This document shows, in pieces, positions 9,104 to 17,645 of a DNA stretch of 64,000 nucleotides. The position numbers and the translations under genes were made by a program. Below the pieces are notes generated by a model that worked only from the letters and a program-made list of their open reading frames with translations, ran no database searches and was not told the origin of the DNA. The number at the start of each line of letters is the position of its first letter. Positions within the stretch are counted from its first letter, which is position 1. The DNA is from Burkholderia ambifaria AMMD (GTDB lineage: Bacteria > Pseudomonadota > Gammaproteobacteria > Burkholderiales > Burkholderiaceae), in NCBI RefSeq assembly GCF_000203915.1, contig NC_008391.1, positions 744,001 to 808,000 on the forward strand, given 5' to 3'.

Positions 9104-10045
9104 ATGATCGACCGACGCCAGTTCATGACGGCCGCGCTTGCGGCCGCAACCGGCCTGCGCGGGCATGCCGCCGATGCGGCCAATGCAGCCACTGCGACGG
9201 CGGACCTCGATCCGCACCAGAGCGGCCGGATCCGTGCGTCGCGCGACGACGCGGCAATTCGCGCGGCCAGCCACTACCGCTGGGTGCGCGACGGTGCCTT
9301 CACGGTGGCGATCTCGCCGCATGCGCCGCCGGTGTCGACCTACGCGACCGACGCGCGCACCGTGGTGGGCGCCGATCCCGACTATGCGCAGCTCGTCGCG
9401 GATGCGCTGGGCCGCACGCTGCGGCTGGTGCCGATCGCGTGGGCCGACTGGCCGCTCGGGCTCACGTCCGGCAAGTACGATGCGGTGATCTCGAACGTCG
9501 GCGTGACCGAGCAACGCAAGGAGAAGTACGACTTCACGACCTACCGGCTCGGGCTGCACGGCTTCTACGTGCGCAACGCGAGCCCGATCGCGCGGATCGC
9601 CCAACCGAAGGACATCGCCGGTTTGCGCATCATCACGGGCGCGGGGACGAGCCAGGAGCGCATCCTGCTCGAATGGAGCCGGCGCAATGTCGCGCAAGGG
9701 TCAAAGGCGACCGAGCTGCTCTATTTCGACGACGATGCGGCGGCACGCGTCGCGCTGCTGTCGGGCCGCGCGGATGCCGAGCTGAACCCGAACGCGTCGC
9801 TCGCATACGAGGCCGCGCGCGACGGCAAGATCCGCCGGGTCGGCGTCGTCAACGCGGGCTGGCCGGCGAATGCCGATGTCGCGATCGCGACGCGTCGCGG
9901 CAGCGGGCTCGCGCCCGCCCTGACGCTCGCGACGAACACGCTGATCGACAACGGCCGCTACGGGCAGGCGCTCGCGCGCTGGGGGTTGCAGAGCGAGGCG
10001 CTCGCGCGTGCGCAGACGAATCCGCCGGGGTTGCCGTCGTTCTGA
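9104..10045 (+). CDS. Second ABC substrate-binding protein, SBP_bac_3 type
   Basis: A 313-residue periplasmic receptor paralogous to the one at 3817-4770; both share SSYATDAR/STYATDAR-like openings, WADWPL, DAVISNV and the C-terminus NPPGLP. The N-terminus MIDRRQFMTAALAAATGL carries an RRQFM motif, so export may be by Tat or Sec. It follows the fused permease-ATPase by 34 bases and is probably the last gene of the operon, since a strong hairpin follows at 10081-10116. Two receptors for one fused pump suggest widened substrate range. Confidence 0.9.
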   Translation: MIDRRQFMTAALAAATGLRGHAADAANAATATADLDPHQSGRIRASRDDAAIRAASHYRWVRDGAFTVAISPHAPPVSTYATDARTVVGADPDYAQLVADALGRTLRLVPIAWADWPLGLTSGKYDAVISNVGVTEQRKEKYDFTTYRLGLHGFYVRNASPIARIAQPKDIAGLRIITGAGTSQERILLEWSRRNVAQGSKATELLYFDDDAAARVALLSGRADAELNPNASLAYEAARDGKIRRVGVVNAGWPANADVAIATRRGSGLAPALTLATNTLIDNGRYGQALARWGLQSEALARAQTNPPGLPSF

Positions 10046-10075
10046 TTCGACGGGCCGATGCACGGGTGCAGGAAA

Positions 10076-10120
10076 TGAAATCGCCCCGGCGGTCCGCGAT
10101 CGACATGCCGGGGCGAGACG
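10076..10120. terminator. Bidirectional terminator between convergent genes
   Basis: A perfect 10-bp GC-rich inverted repeat (10081-10090 with 10107-10116) lies between the end of the transporter operon and the converging monooxygenase pseudogene. On the minus strand it is followed by a T-rich TTTCATTT tract, so it is best oriented for the minus-strand gene but could serve both. Confidence 0.7.
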
Positions 10121-10139
10121 AAGCATCGGCCGTCGTCGC

Positions 10140-11149
10140 CTATGCGGTCACCGCCACGTTCTCGCGGTCGAGTTCCGCGATATGCGCATGAATCGCCGGA
10201 ATCAGATCGCGTCCATAGGCCAGCGCATCGTCGAGCGGATCGAAACCGCGTATCAGGAACGTCGACACGCCGAGCCGGTAATACGCGCCGAGCGCACGCG
10301 CGACCTGCTCGGGCGTGCCGACGAGCGCAGTCGAATTCCAGCGCGCGCCGGTCAGGTTCGCGACGCCCATCCACAACCGCTCGTCGAGCACGTCGCCCTG
10401 CGCGGCCGCGGCCATCAGCCGCTGCGAACCGGCATTCTGCGGCGCGTGGCCGTCGATCGGCTGGCCGTGCGCGAGCCGTGCCGCTCGCACGCGCGCGCGG
10501 ATCGCCTCGGCCTTCTCCCACGCGGCGGCTTCAGTGCCTGCGACGATCGGCCGGAACGACACGCTGATGCGCGGCGCGCGTCCGAACGGCGCCGCGGCGC
10601 CCCGCACGCGCGCGATCTGCTCGCGCACCGCGGCGAGCGGTTCGCCCCACGTCATGTAGACATCCGCGTGCTGCCCGGCCACCGCCAGCGCGGCCGGTGA
10701 CGAGCCGCCGAAATAGATCGGCACATGCGGCCGCTGCGCGCTTTTCACGACAGGTGACGCCCCGCGCAGCCGGTAGAACGCGCCGTCGTGATCGACCGGC
10801 GCATCGGCGAGCCAGATGCGTTTCAGCACGTCGAGATATTCGCCGGTGCGGCGGTAGCGCGCGTCGTGCGGCACGAAATCGCCGTCGCGCTGCAGGTCGG
10901 CATCGTCGCCGCCCGACACGACGTTCAGCGCGAGCCGGCCGCCGCTGAATACATCGAGCGTCGCGATCTGCCGCGCGGCGGCCGCGAACGACGCGACGAT
11001 GAAGCCGTCCGCCGCGTTGCTGAAATGGCCGACCAGGATCTGGTCGAAACCGGCGGCTTCGTGCGCCGCGCAAAGCGCCGCACTTAGTCGTGCTGGACGG
11101 CGCCGCCGCCCGGTACGTCGACCTGCGAGTCGGGCGGCGCAGTGATCAT
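10140..11149 (-). pseudogene. Decayed LLM-class flavin monooxygenase (alkanesulfonate monooxygenase-like)
   Basis: The C-terminal 259 residues (from 10919) are a clear luciferase-like monooxygenase with VPIYFGGSSPAALAVAG and a C-terminal STFLIRGFDPLDDALAYG. Reading further upstream, homology continues as AHEAAGFDQILVGHFSNAAD, then GGRLALNVVSGGDD, but about 25 residues normally between them are missing in frame. The family N-terminus (GMITAPPDSQVDVPGG) is still recognisable from 11149, yet it ends in TAA at 11084-11086 and is out of frame with the rest. I therefore read at least three lesions: a stop, a frameshift and an internal deletion. Confidence 0.75.
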
Positions 11150-11257
11150 GCCGATAATGTCATGAGGGCCCCACGGCGGGGGCTTCAGACCCGTCTAAAT
11201 CGGCCTTAATGGTATATTCGCGCCTTCAGCCTGACCGGCCATTCCAAGCCTAGCGAC

Positions 11258-12397
11258 ATGACACAAATAAAGAGAGACGGGAAAATCGTATTTGCAAATC
11301 AGCTTCGGGGCCTAGCTGTCTTGTCCGTCATCGTCGCCCACTATCTCGGAGTCTACTGGTTCGGTCGCGACGTAGTCGCCCAAACCATTGGCGCGCCGAT
11401 AGTCGAAGGGGGCGCGCCGCGCATCTTCCCATACGTTTTCTTTGCTCCGACATTCAACTACGGCCCGTTCGGAGTCGCGGTCTTTTTCCTGATCAGCGGT
11501 TTCGTCATCCCGTTCTCGCTAGAGAAGTTGGGCGGTGTGAAATTCATTACAGCTCGACTGTTCAGGATTTTCCCGACGTACTGGGCGGCCACCTTGGTCA
11601 CGCTGGGCGCCATCTATCTGTCCACCAGATACTGGGGGAGCCCATTCTACGTCACGTCCGATCAGGCAACGTGGAACCTATTGTTGCTCCACCAGCAGCT
11701 CAACGTCGCCAGCATCGATATGGTCAATTGGACGCTGTGTATCGAGGTGCTCTTCTACGTCGCGGCCTTGCTGATGTGGCCATTCATCAAGCGTGCGTCA
11801 GCGCTCGCGTTGGTGAATTTTTCGCTTGTCGTCATGGCGCTGGTGACATGGTGGCCGGCATCATGGGACACGATTCAAGTCGGATCGACGCCGGTAGTAT
11901 TGGCGTTTTTCAAGTACCAGCTCATGATGGTCTCCTTCTTGTTTATCGGGACCTTGTTCAATTTCCGGTTGAATCAGCGCATCTCGACCGCAACGCTGTT
12001 CGCATCCACCATTGCGATCTTCATCGCTTTTCTTGCAGCGTGGCCACATACGTCGCTGGCCGCTCAGTTCTGGGCGACACCGATCAACTACTTTTATGCT
12101 CTAGTTTTGTTTTCATGCTGTTTCGCGCTGCGCGACCGTTTCAGACCGCTGAAGATCGTCGACTTCTTTGCGAACATCAGCTATCCGCTTTATCTCGTAC
12201 ACGCGGTCAGCGGCTACGCGATCATCCGTCTTTTGATGGTTTACCACTTCAGGTACTACCAAGCCGCTGCGGTCGCTCTCATATGCGCTGTTGCGGTCGC
12301 CTACATCCTGCACCGAGTCATCGAAATGCCGACCGCGAACATTTGGAATCGGCGTAAACCGATGCCCGACCAGCAAACTCGCGTCGAAAGTGCATGA
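11258..12397 (+). CDS. Membrane acyltransferase, acyltransferase-3 (OafA/YrhL) family
   Basis: A 379-residue multi-pass protein with about ten hydrophobic segments. The opening NQLRGLAVLSVIVAHYLGVYW carries the conserved Arg and the catalytic His of acyltransferase-3 proteins, which move acetyl or other acyl groups onto surface sugars. The segment GPFGVAVFFLISGFVIPFSLEK and a late YPLYLVHAVSGYA are further family marks. Base composition is visibly more AT-rich than the neighbours (many TTG, ATT and AAT codons), and the gene lies between relics of sulfonate-metabolism genes, so it was probably acquired. It may modify O-antigen or exopolysaccharide. Confidence 0.88.
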   Translation: MTQIKRDGKIVFANQLRGLAVLSVIVAHYLGVYWFGRDVVAQTIGAPIVEGGAPRIFPYVFFAPTFNYGPFGVAVFFLISGFVIPFSLEKLGGVKFITARLFRIFPTYWAATLVTLGAIYLSTRYWGSPFYVTSDQATWNLLLLHQQLNVASIDMVNWTLCIEVLFYVAALLMWPFIKRASALALVNFSLVVMALVTWWPASWDTIQVGSTPVVLAFFKYQLMMVSFLFIGTLFNFRLNQRISTATLFASTIAIFIAFLAAWPHTSLAAQFWATPINYFYALVLFSCCFALRDRFRPLKIVDFFANISYPLYLVHAVSGYAIIRLLMVYHFRYYQAAAVALICAVAVAYILHRVIEMPTANIWNRRKPMPDQQTRVESA

Positions 12398-12571
12398 ACA
12401 CGAAGACGGCCCGGTAAACGCTGGTGCCGGCTCCGTGAGAGGCCTATCGCGCTACGGCGATGACGGCGGAACGGACTCATGGCCGGATATTGAGTCCGCC
12501 GACACTTCCCGGCGCTGAACTCGCGAACCATTCTAAGAATCACCCGGAGCGGAATATTCGGATGTCCTCGC

Positions 12572-12720
12572 TCACCGCGATTGCTTCGCAACCGTGAGCA
12601 GCGCGGAATCGCCGAGAAAGCCGACATCGATCGCGTTGCCGTTCAGGCTCTCGTCGACGGACGGCGCGTCATCCTCCCGAAAAATAGGTTCCGTGTCGAC
12701 CCGTCCCGCATTCAGCCCGC
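12572..12720 (-). pseudogene. Scrap of a sulfonate-type ABC binding protein
   Basis: On the minus strand a short open segment ending at 12572 encodes ESLNGNAIDVGFLGDSALL followed by a stop. This matches the part of SsuA/TauA-like receptors where 'number of copies of DVGF.GD' is conserved. Nothing else of the gene is present. It lies 1.4 kb from the broken sulfonate-monooxygenase-like gene, so both may come from one lost locus. Assignment rests on about 25 residues. Confidence 0.4.
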
Positions 12721-12751
12721 CGGGAAGCCGTTCGAATGATTCCTCGACAGA

Positions 12752-12799
12752 TATTTCGTGCGCGAAATAATTCTCGACCTATATTTCGCATACGAAATA
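12752..12799. promoter_or_regulatory. Two tandem palindromic operators, MarR type
   Basis: Two 18-bp near-identical palindromes, TATTTCGTGCGCGAAATA at 12752-12769 and TATTTCGCATACGAAATA at 12782-12799, sit 22 bases before the hydrolase ATG. Their centres are 30 bp apart, about three helical turns, so two regulator dimers would bind the same DNA face. The MarR-family gene at the end of this operon is the obvious candidate regulator. Confidence 0.75.
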
Positions 12800-12821
12800 A
12801 CTGCCCGACACGAGGACGGCC

Positions 12822-13739
12822 ATGACGCCAGAACCCATCGAGTTTTCCGCCGCCGACGGCTACCCGCTGCGCGGCACGCTGTGGTCGCCGGACGCGCCGC
12901 CGCGCGCGCTGGTGTTGATCCATCCGGCAACCGCCGTGCCGGAGCGGCTGTATGCGGGCTTCGCGCGCTTTCTGACCGAGCGCGGCTTCGCGGCGCTGAC
13001 CTACAACTATCGCGGCATCGGCGCGTCGCGGCCCGCGCGGCTGAGCGCGCTGCAGGCCCGCATGCGCGATTGGGTCGAACTCGACGTCGGCGCCGCGATC
13101 GCGTGGGCGCGCGAGACATACGACGGGCTGCCGCTGTTGGCGGTCGGGCATAGCGTCGGCGGGCATGCGATCGGGTTGTCGGCCGGCACCGCGCATCTGC
13201 GCGCGGCCGTGCTCGTCGCCGCGCACGCGGGCAGCACGCGGCTGATTTCCGGCGCGGCGGAGCGGCTGAAGGTGCGGCTAATCCTGCGCGTGCTCGGCCC
13301 GCTCGCGTCCGCGCTGCTCGGCTACGTGCCCGGCAAACGGCTCGGGCTCGGCGAGGATCTCCCCGCCGGCGTGTTCCGCGAATGGAGCCGCTGGACCACG
13401 CTGCCGCGCTACTTCTTCGACGATCCGACGCTCGGTGCGGCCGAGCGCTTCTCGAAGCAACAGTTGCCGATTCTCGCGCTCGGCTTCGACGACGATCCGT
13501 GGGCGAACCCGCCCGCGATCGACCTGCTGGTAAGCTACCTGACCCGCGCGGCCATCGAACGCCGCCAGATTGATCCGCACGCCGCGGGCAGCGGGCCGGT
13601 CGGGCACATGGGCTTCTTCCGCAGCCGGCCCGGCGCCGTGCTGTGGCCCGCGGTCGCCGACTGGCTCGCGCAGGCGCTCGACGCGCCGCGCGAGGCGGGC
13701 CGCCCGTCCCTTTCCATTGCTGCCGGGAACCAAGCTTGA
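12822..13739 (+). CDS. Alpha/beta hydrolase
   Basis: A 305-residue serine hydrolase. The nucleophile elbow is GHSVGGHA, the oxyanion region is VLIHPATAVPERLYAGFA, and a late GHMGFFRS supplies the probable catalytic His. The sequence resembles hydrolases annotated as YheT-like or predicted esterases in proteobacteria; the substrate cannot be told. Two tandem palindromes lie just upstream, and its stop overlaps the TTG start of a MarR regulator, so the two are co-translated and probably jointly controlled. Confidence 0.88.
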   Translation: MTPEPIEFSAADGYPLRGTLWSPDAPPRALVLIHPATAVPERLYAGFARFLTERGFAALTYNYRGIGASRPARLSALQARMRDWVELDVGAAIAWARETYDGLPLLAVGHSVGGHAIGLSAGTAHLRAAVLVAAHAGSTRLISGAAERLKVRLILRVLGPLASALLGYVPGKRLGLGEDLPAGVFREWSRWTTLPRYFFDDPTLGAAERFSKQQLPILALGFDDDPWANPPAIDLLVSYLTRAAIERRQIDPHAAGSGPVGHMGFFRSRPGAVLWPAVADWLAQALDAPREAGRPSLSIAAGNQA

Positions 13740-14167
13740 GCGAAGACCGACGACTATTTTTCCTGTTGAACATCGGCCAGCGGCGCGTGCAGCGCTGGGT
13801 CGACCGCAAGGCCGAAACCGATTCGCGCGCCAGCGCCGCGCAGGCCGGCGTGCTGTTCTGCCTCGCGAAGCAAGATGGTGCGCTGATCGGTGAAGTCGGC
13901 GCGGCGCTGCAACTGGCGCCGTCCGCGATGACGGGGCTCGCCGACCGGATGGCGAAGGCCGGCCTGCTCGCGCGTCACGCCGATTCGGACGACGGGCGCG
14001 CGACGCGCCTGTTCCTGACCGACGAAGGTCACGCGGCGCTCAAGCGTGCGCGTGTGGTGCTGCGCGAGTTGAACGGCAAGCTGTGCGACGGGTTTTCCGA
14101 CGCGGAACTCGACGTCGTCGCGCGCTGGCTGCACGCATTGCAGGACCGTTTTCCGGCGGAGCGCTGA
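13736..14167 (+). CDS. MarR-family transcriptional regulator
   Basis: A 143-residue winged-helix repressor. LSEDRRLFFLLNIGQRRV begins a dimerisation helix; GEVGAALQLAPSAMTGLADR is the recognition helix region, and DSDDGRATRLFLTDEGHAAL is the wing and following helix typical of MarR. The open frame extends upstream, but TTG at 13736 overlaps the hydrolase stop (TTGA) and gives the normal length. It likely represses its own operon through the operators at 12752-12799, with an unknown ligand releasing it. Confidence 0.88.
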   Translation: MSEDRRLFFLLNIGQRRVQRWVDRKAETDSRASAAQAGVLFCLAKQDGALIGEVGAALQLAPSAMTGLADRMAKAGLLARHADSDDGRATRLFLTDEGHAALKRARVVLRELNGKLCDGFSDAELDVVARWLHALQDRFPAER

Positions 14168-14666
14168 ACCGCGCGCGCAACGCATCACGTCAGTCACGCT
14201 ACATCACATCGCCTCGATACGTCACCCCCCGCACGCCGCGATCGAAAGCGATTGCGATTCGCATTTTCGCTTCGTTTTCCGCACCAATACGGCGGCAAAT
14301 TTTGCGTTCCGGACGTGCCGCTTCGGCAACGCTTTCCGGCTACGCTCTGTTACAAAAAATTGCCTCCCGCGCCGCATGGGGATCGCCTACATTGCAATCC
14401 ACTTTGCTGCATTCGCCGTATGCACCGACCTGCCTTCCCGTCGGGTCCGCATTGCAGGCTCTACCCGACAAGCAACGAAAACGAAGAGGAGTCTTAACCG
14501 ACGTGCTGGCGGCATCCAGCACACGCGGATTGCGATGACCGAAACGGCTTCCTGAACGACCCGACCCGACGCGTTGCACGGCACCCTTTGTCGCTGCGCA
14601 CCGATGCGCGTCGCGTCGTCGTGCCGTGCCCGGCCATCGCCGCCGCATGTCAACGAGGAGTAGTCC
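14168..14666. other. Intergenic region, no gene seen
   Basis: About 500 bases between the MarR gene and the BNR-repeat gene. The middle is somewhat AT-richer than the surroundings. I found no convincing small ORF, RNA gene or clear operator. A ribosome-binding site (CGAGGAG) precedes the gene at 14667. Confidence 0.5.
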
Positions 14667-16109
14667 ATGCGACGCACGATCGTGTCCCACTCGCTTGTCA
14701 CCCGCCTGTCCGCCGTGATGGCGATGGCCGCCGCCGCGGCGGCGCACGCCGAACCCGTGGTCGTGTCCGGCCCGAGTCCATTCGCCGCCTGCACCATCGG
14801 CGGCCCCGGCACGAACTACGTGAACGCGGAGGTCGAACCGTGGCTTTCGGTCAATCCCGCGAACCCGACCAACATGATCGCCGTGTGGCAGCAGGACCGC
14901 TGGTCGAACGGCGGCGCCCACGGGCTCGTCGCCGGTTACACGTTCGACGGCGGCGCGACCTGGGCGCGCACACCGCAGCCGTTCAGCGCATGTGCGCCGG
15001 GCGGGCTCAAGTACGAGCGCGCGTCCGATCCGTGGGTGTCGTTCGGGCCGGACGGCACCGCATACTCGGTGTCGATCTCGTTCAACCAGTCGAACAACGG
15101 CAATGCGGTCGGGGCTTCGGTGTCGACCGACGGCGGACAGACATGGAGCAGCCCGGCCGTGCTGATCGCGAACGACGAGCCCACGACGCAGTTCTTCAAC
15201 GACAAGGAATCGGTGACGGCGAACCCTGTGAAGGCCGGCACCGCCTATGCCGTGTGGGACCGCCTCGAGCTGCCGAACGGCAATCCGTACGCGAACCTGC
15301 ACACGGCGGCCTACCGCGGGCCGACGCTGTTCTCGAAGACGGTCGACGGCGGCAAGACCTGGACCAAAGCGAGAGTCATCGTCCACGTGCCGGCGCGTCA
15401 GCAGACGATCGGCAACCAGATCGTCGTCGATCCGAAAACGGGCACGCTGTACAACTTCTTCGATCTGATCCAGCCGCCGTTCGGCAAGGCCGCCGGCAAG
15501 GTCGCGTTCATCAAGTCGACCGACGACGGCGCGACCTGGACGCAACCGCGGGTGATCGCCGGGCTGCAGACGGTCGGCGTGACCGATCCGAACACCGGCG
15601 AACCGGTGCGCACCGGCGACATCATTCCGGAACCCGCGATCGATCCCGCATCGGGGCAGCTCTACGTCGTGTGGCAGGACAGCCGCTTCAACGGCGGCAA
15701 GTACGACGAGATCGCGCTCTCGACGTCGAAGGACGGTGGCGCGACCTGGAGTGCGCCGCTGCAGGTGAACACGCCGACCGGGCGCCCCGCGTTCAATCCG
15801 TCGGTGCGCGTCGACAATGCGGGCTCGGTGATGGTGAACTATTACGACTTCCGCGATCTGCAGGCCGGCAACACGACCACGCTGCCGACCGGCTTCTGGC
15901 GCAAGATCTCGCATGACGACGGCGCCACGTTCGCCGACGAGCGGCGCGTCGGCGGTCCGTTCGACATGAAGCTCGCGCCGAACGCGGAGGGCTTCTTCAT
16001 CGGCGATTACCAGGGGCTCGACGTGCTGCCGTCGTCGTCGTTCCATCCGCTGTTCGTGCAAACCAACAGCAATCTGACGAACCGCACCGACGTGTTCTTC
16101 GCGCCGTGA
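14667..16109 (+). CDS. Exported BNR/Asp-box repeat protein (sialidase-like fold)
   Basis: A 480-residue protein with an N-terminal signal peptide (about residues 1-28, ending AHA). It contains at least five Asp-box motifs of the S-x-D-G-G-x-T-W type: FDGGATW near residue 93, STDGGQTW, VDGGKTW, STDDGATW and SKDGGATW, with a further DDGATF. These mark six-bladed beta-propellers found in sialidases, but many bacterial members are not sialidases. I see no clear arginine triad, so enzymatic activity is unproven. It is probably secreted or periplasmic. Confidence 0.85.
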   Translation: MRRTIVSHSLVTRLSAVMAMAAAAAAHAEPVVVSGPSPFAACTIGGPGTNYVNAEVEPWLSVNPANPTNMIAVWQQDRWSNGGAHGLVAGYTFDGGATWARTPQPFSACAPGGLKYERASDPWVSFGPDGTAYSVSISFNQSNNGNAVGASVSTDGGQTWSSPAVLIANDEPTTQFFNDKESVTANPVKAGTAYAVWDRLELPNGNPYANLHTAAYRGPTLFSKTVDGGKTWTKARVIVHVPARQQTIGNQIVVDPKTGTLYNFFDLIQPPFGKAAGKVAFIKSTDDGATWTQPRVIAGLQTVGVTDPNTGEPVRTGDIIPEPAIDPASGQLYVVWQDSRFNGGKYDEIALSTSKDGGATWSAPLQVNTPTGRPAFNPSVRVDNAGSVMVNYYDFRDLQAGNTTTLPTGFWRKISHDDGATFADERRVGGPFDMKLAPNAEGFFIGDYQGLDVLPSSSFHPLFVQTNSNLTNRTDVFFAP

Positions 16110-16171
16110 TGCGCGCGTGAGCTGCGCTGCCGCGACGTCCCCCACGTCGCGGCAGCGTGCCCGAGCGCGCG

Positions 16172-17200
16172 TCAGTGCATGTCGGTCAGCACGACGCGAC
16201 CGTCGATCCTGCCTTCGCGCAGCCGCGCGAATATGTCGTTGATGTTGCCGAGCCGGTCGCGATGGATATGCGCGCGCACCAGGCCATCCGCCGCGAAATC
16301 GAGCGATTCCTGCAAGTCGCGCCGTGTGCCGACGATCGAGCCGCGCACCGTGATGCCGTTCAGCACGGTCGAGAAGATCGGCAACGGGAAATCGCCGGGC
16401 GGCAAGCCGTTGAGTGCCACCGTGCCGCCGCGTCGCACCATCCCGAGCGCCTGCGCGAACGCGCTGCGCGACACGGCCGTGACCAGCACGCCGTGCGCAC
16501 CACCGATCTCCTTCTGGATGACCTTCGCCGGATCGTCGACCGATGCATCGATCGTCAGCTCTGCGCCAAGCTGGCGCGCGAGTTCGAGCTTCGCGGGTGA
16601 CACGTCGATCGCCGCGACGTGCAGGCCCATCGCGCGCGCGTATTGCACGGCTACGTGGCCGAGGCCGCCAATGCCCGAAATCGCGAGCCACTGGCCAGGG
16701 CGCGTGTCGGTGACGCGGATGCCCTTGTAGACCGTCACGCCCGCGCACAGGATCGGCGCGATCTCGTCGAACGCAACCTGCGCCGGCAGATGGCCGACGT
16801 AGTCGGGATCGGCCAGCACGTATTCGGCATAGCTGCCGTTGACCGAATAGCCGGTGTTCTGCTGCCCGTGGCAAAGGGTTTCCCAGCCGGTGTGGCAGTA
16901 CTCGCAGTGGCCGCATGCCGTGTAGAGCCAGGGCACGCCGACGCGGTCGCCCTCGCGTACGTGCGTGACGCCCGCCCCGACCGCCGCGACGACGCCCACG
17001 CCTTCGTGTCCGGGAATGAACGGCAGCGTCGGCTTCACGGGCCAGTCGCCGTCGGCGGCATGCAGGTCCGTGTGGCACACGCCCGACGCCTTGATGTTGA
17101 CGAGGATCTGGCCCGCGCCCGGCGTCGGAATCGGCACTTCCTCGATGCGCAACGGTTCGCCGAACGCGTGTACCACGGCCGCTTTCATTGTTTGGGTCAC
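16172..17200 (-). CDS. adhP: Zinc-dependent alcohol dehydrogenase (AdhP type)
   Basis: A 342-residue NAD-dependent medium-chain dehydrogenase. Catalytic-zinc ligands appear in [15 protein letters not shown] and GHEGVG; structural-zinc cysteines are in [15 protein letters not shown]; the Rossmann glycines are in [13 protein letters not shown]. It oxidises short-chain alcohols or reduces aldehydes in the cytosol. The GTG at 17200 is chosen because AGGAG stands six bases before it; the ATG at 17188 is the alternative. It is divergent from the TonB receptor. Confidence 0.93.
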   Translation of the reverse strand: MTQTMKAAVVHAFGEPLRIEEVPIPTPGAGQILVNIKASGVCHTDLHAADGDWPVKPTLPFIPGHEGVGVVAAVGAGVTHVREGDRVGVPWLYTACGHCEYCHTGWETLCHGQQNTGYSVNGSYAEYVLADPDYVGHLPAQVAFDEIAPILCAGVTVYKGIRVTDTRPGQWLAISGIGGLGHVAVQYARAMGLHVAAIDVSPAKLELARQLGAELTIDASVDDPAKVIQKEIGGAHGVLVTAVSRSAFAQALGMVRRGGTVALNGLPPGDFPLPIFSTVLNGITVRGSIVGTRRDLQESLDFAADGLVRAHIHRDRLGNINDIFARLREGRIDGRVVLTDMH

Positions 17201-17428
17201 GAGTCGCTCCTGGGTGGTCGATGTTCCGGCCAGTATCCGGACTCGAAACCGGAGCGCCTTGATACGCATCAACGGGGCGGGAAACGCGCGCGACGGTGGC
17301 GCATTCGTCGCGGGACATCCGGCGCGGACGGCCGGTGTCGGTGCCGGTTCAACGCCCCTTCTTCCTACGCAGCCATTTCGGCCGTTGGTCGGAAACCCTG
17401 CGGCATACCGTCGTTTCGCTTGGAATTC

Positions 17429-17448
17429 GAGATGATATAACATATCAT
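17429..17448. promoter_or_regulatory. Zur-like operator before the TonB receptor
   Basis: The segment contains a perfect 7-bp inverted repeat ATGATAT-AAC-ATATCAT (17432-17448). With its left flank it resembles the AT-rich ATAACATATC half-sites I associate with zinc-uptake regulator Zur in beta-proteobacteria. It lies in the 445-base gap between adhP (minus) and the ZnuD-like receptor (plus), about 200 bases before the receptor start. No other feature was found in that gap. Confidence 0.45.
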
Positions 17449-17645
17449 TTCGCGATCTCGTCCACCTGAAGCATCCGAACCCGCTCGCTCCCTCCGGGTG
17501 GCCGAGTTACGCCGAGTCATGTCCGGATGGGTCATAGCGGGGCCACTACGCGTCGCTGACGCAACAATATATCGTATCTATTCGTGACCCGCATGGCTCG
17601 CTTTCCGACACACCAAACCAACCGATCCCAACCGATTCACCGACC

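Noticed and set aside
14340..17318. A very long open minus-strand frame (about 990 codons) across the BNR gene and adhP.
   Set aside because: It is the antisense shadow of high-GC genes: Arg/Ala-rich without domains, and it overlaps two well-supported genes.
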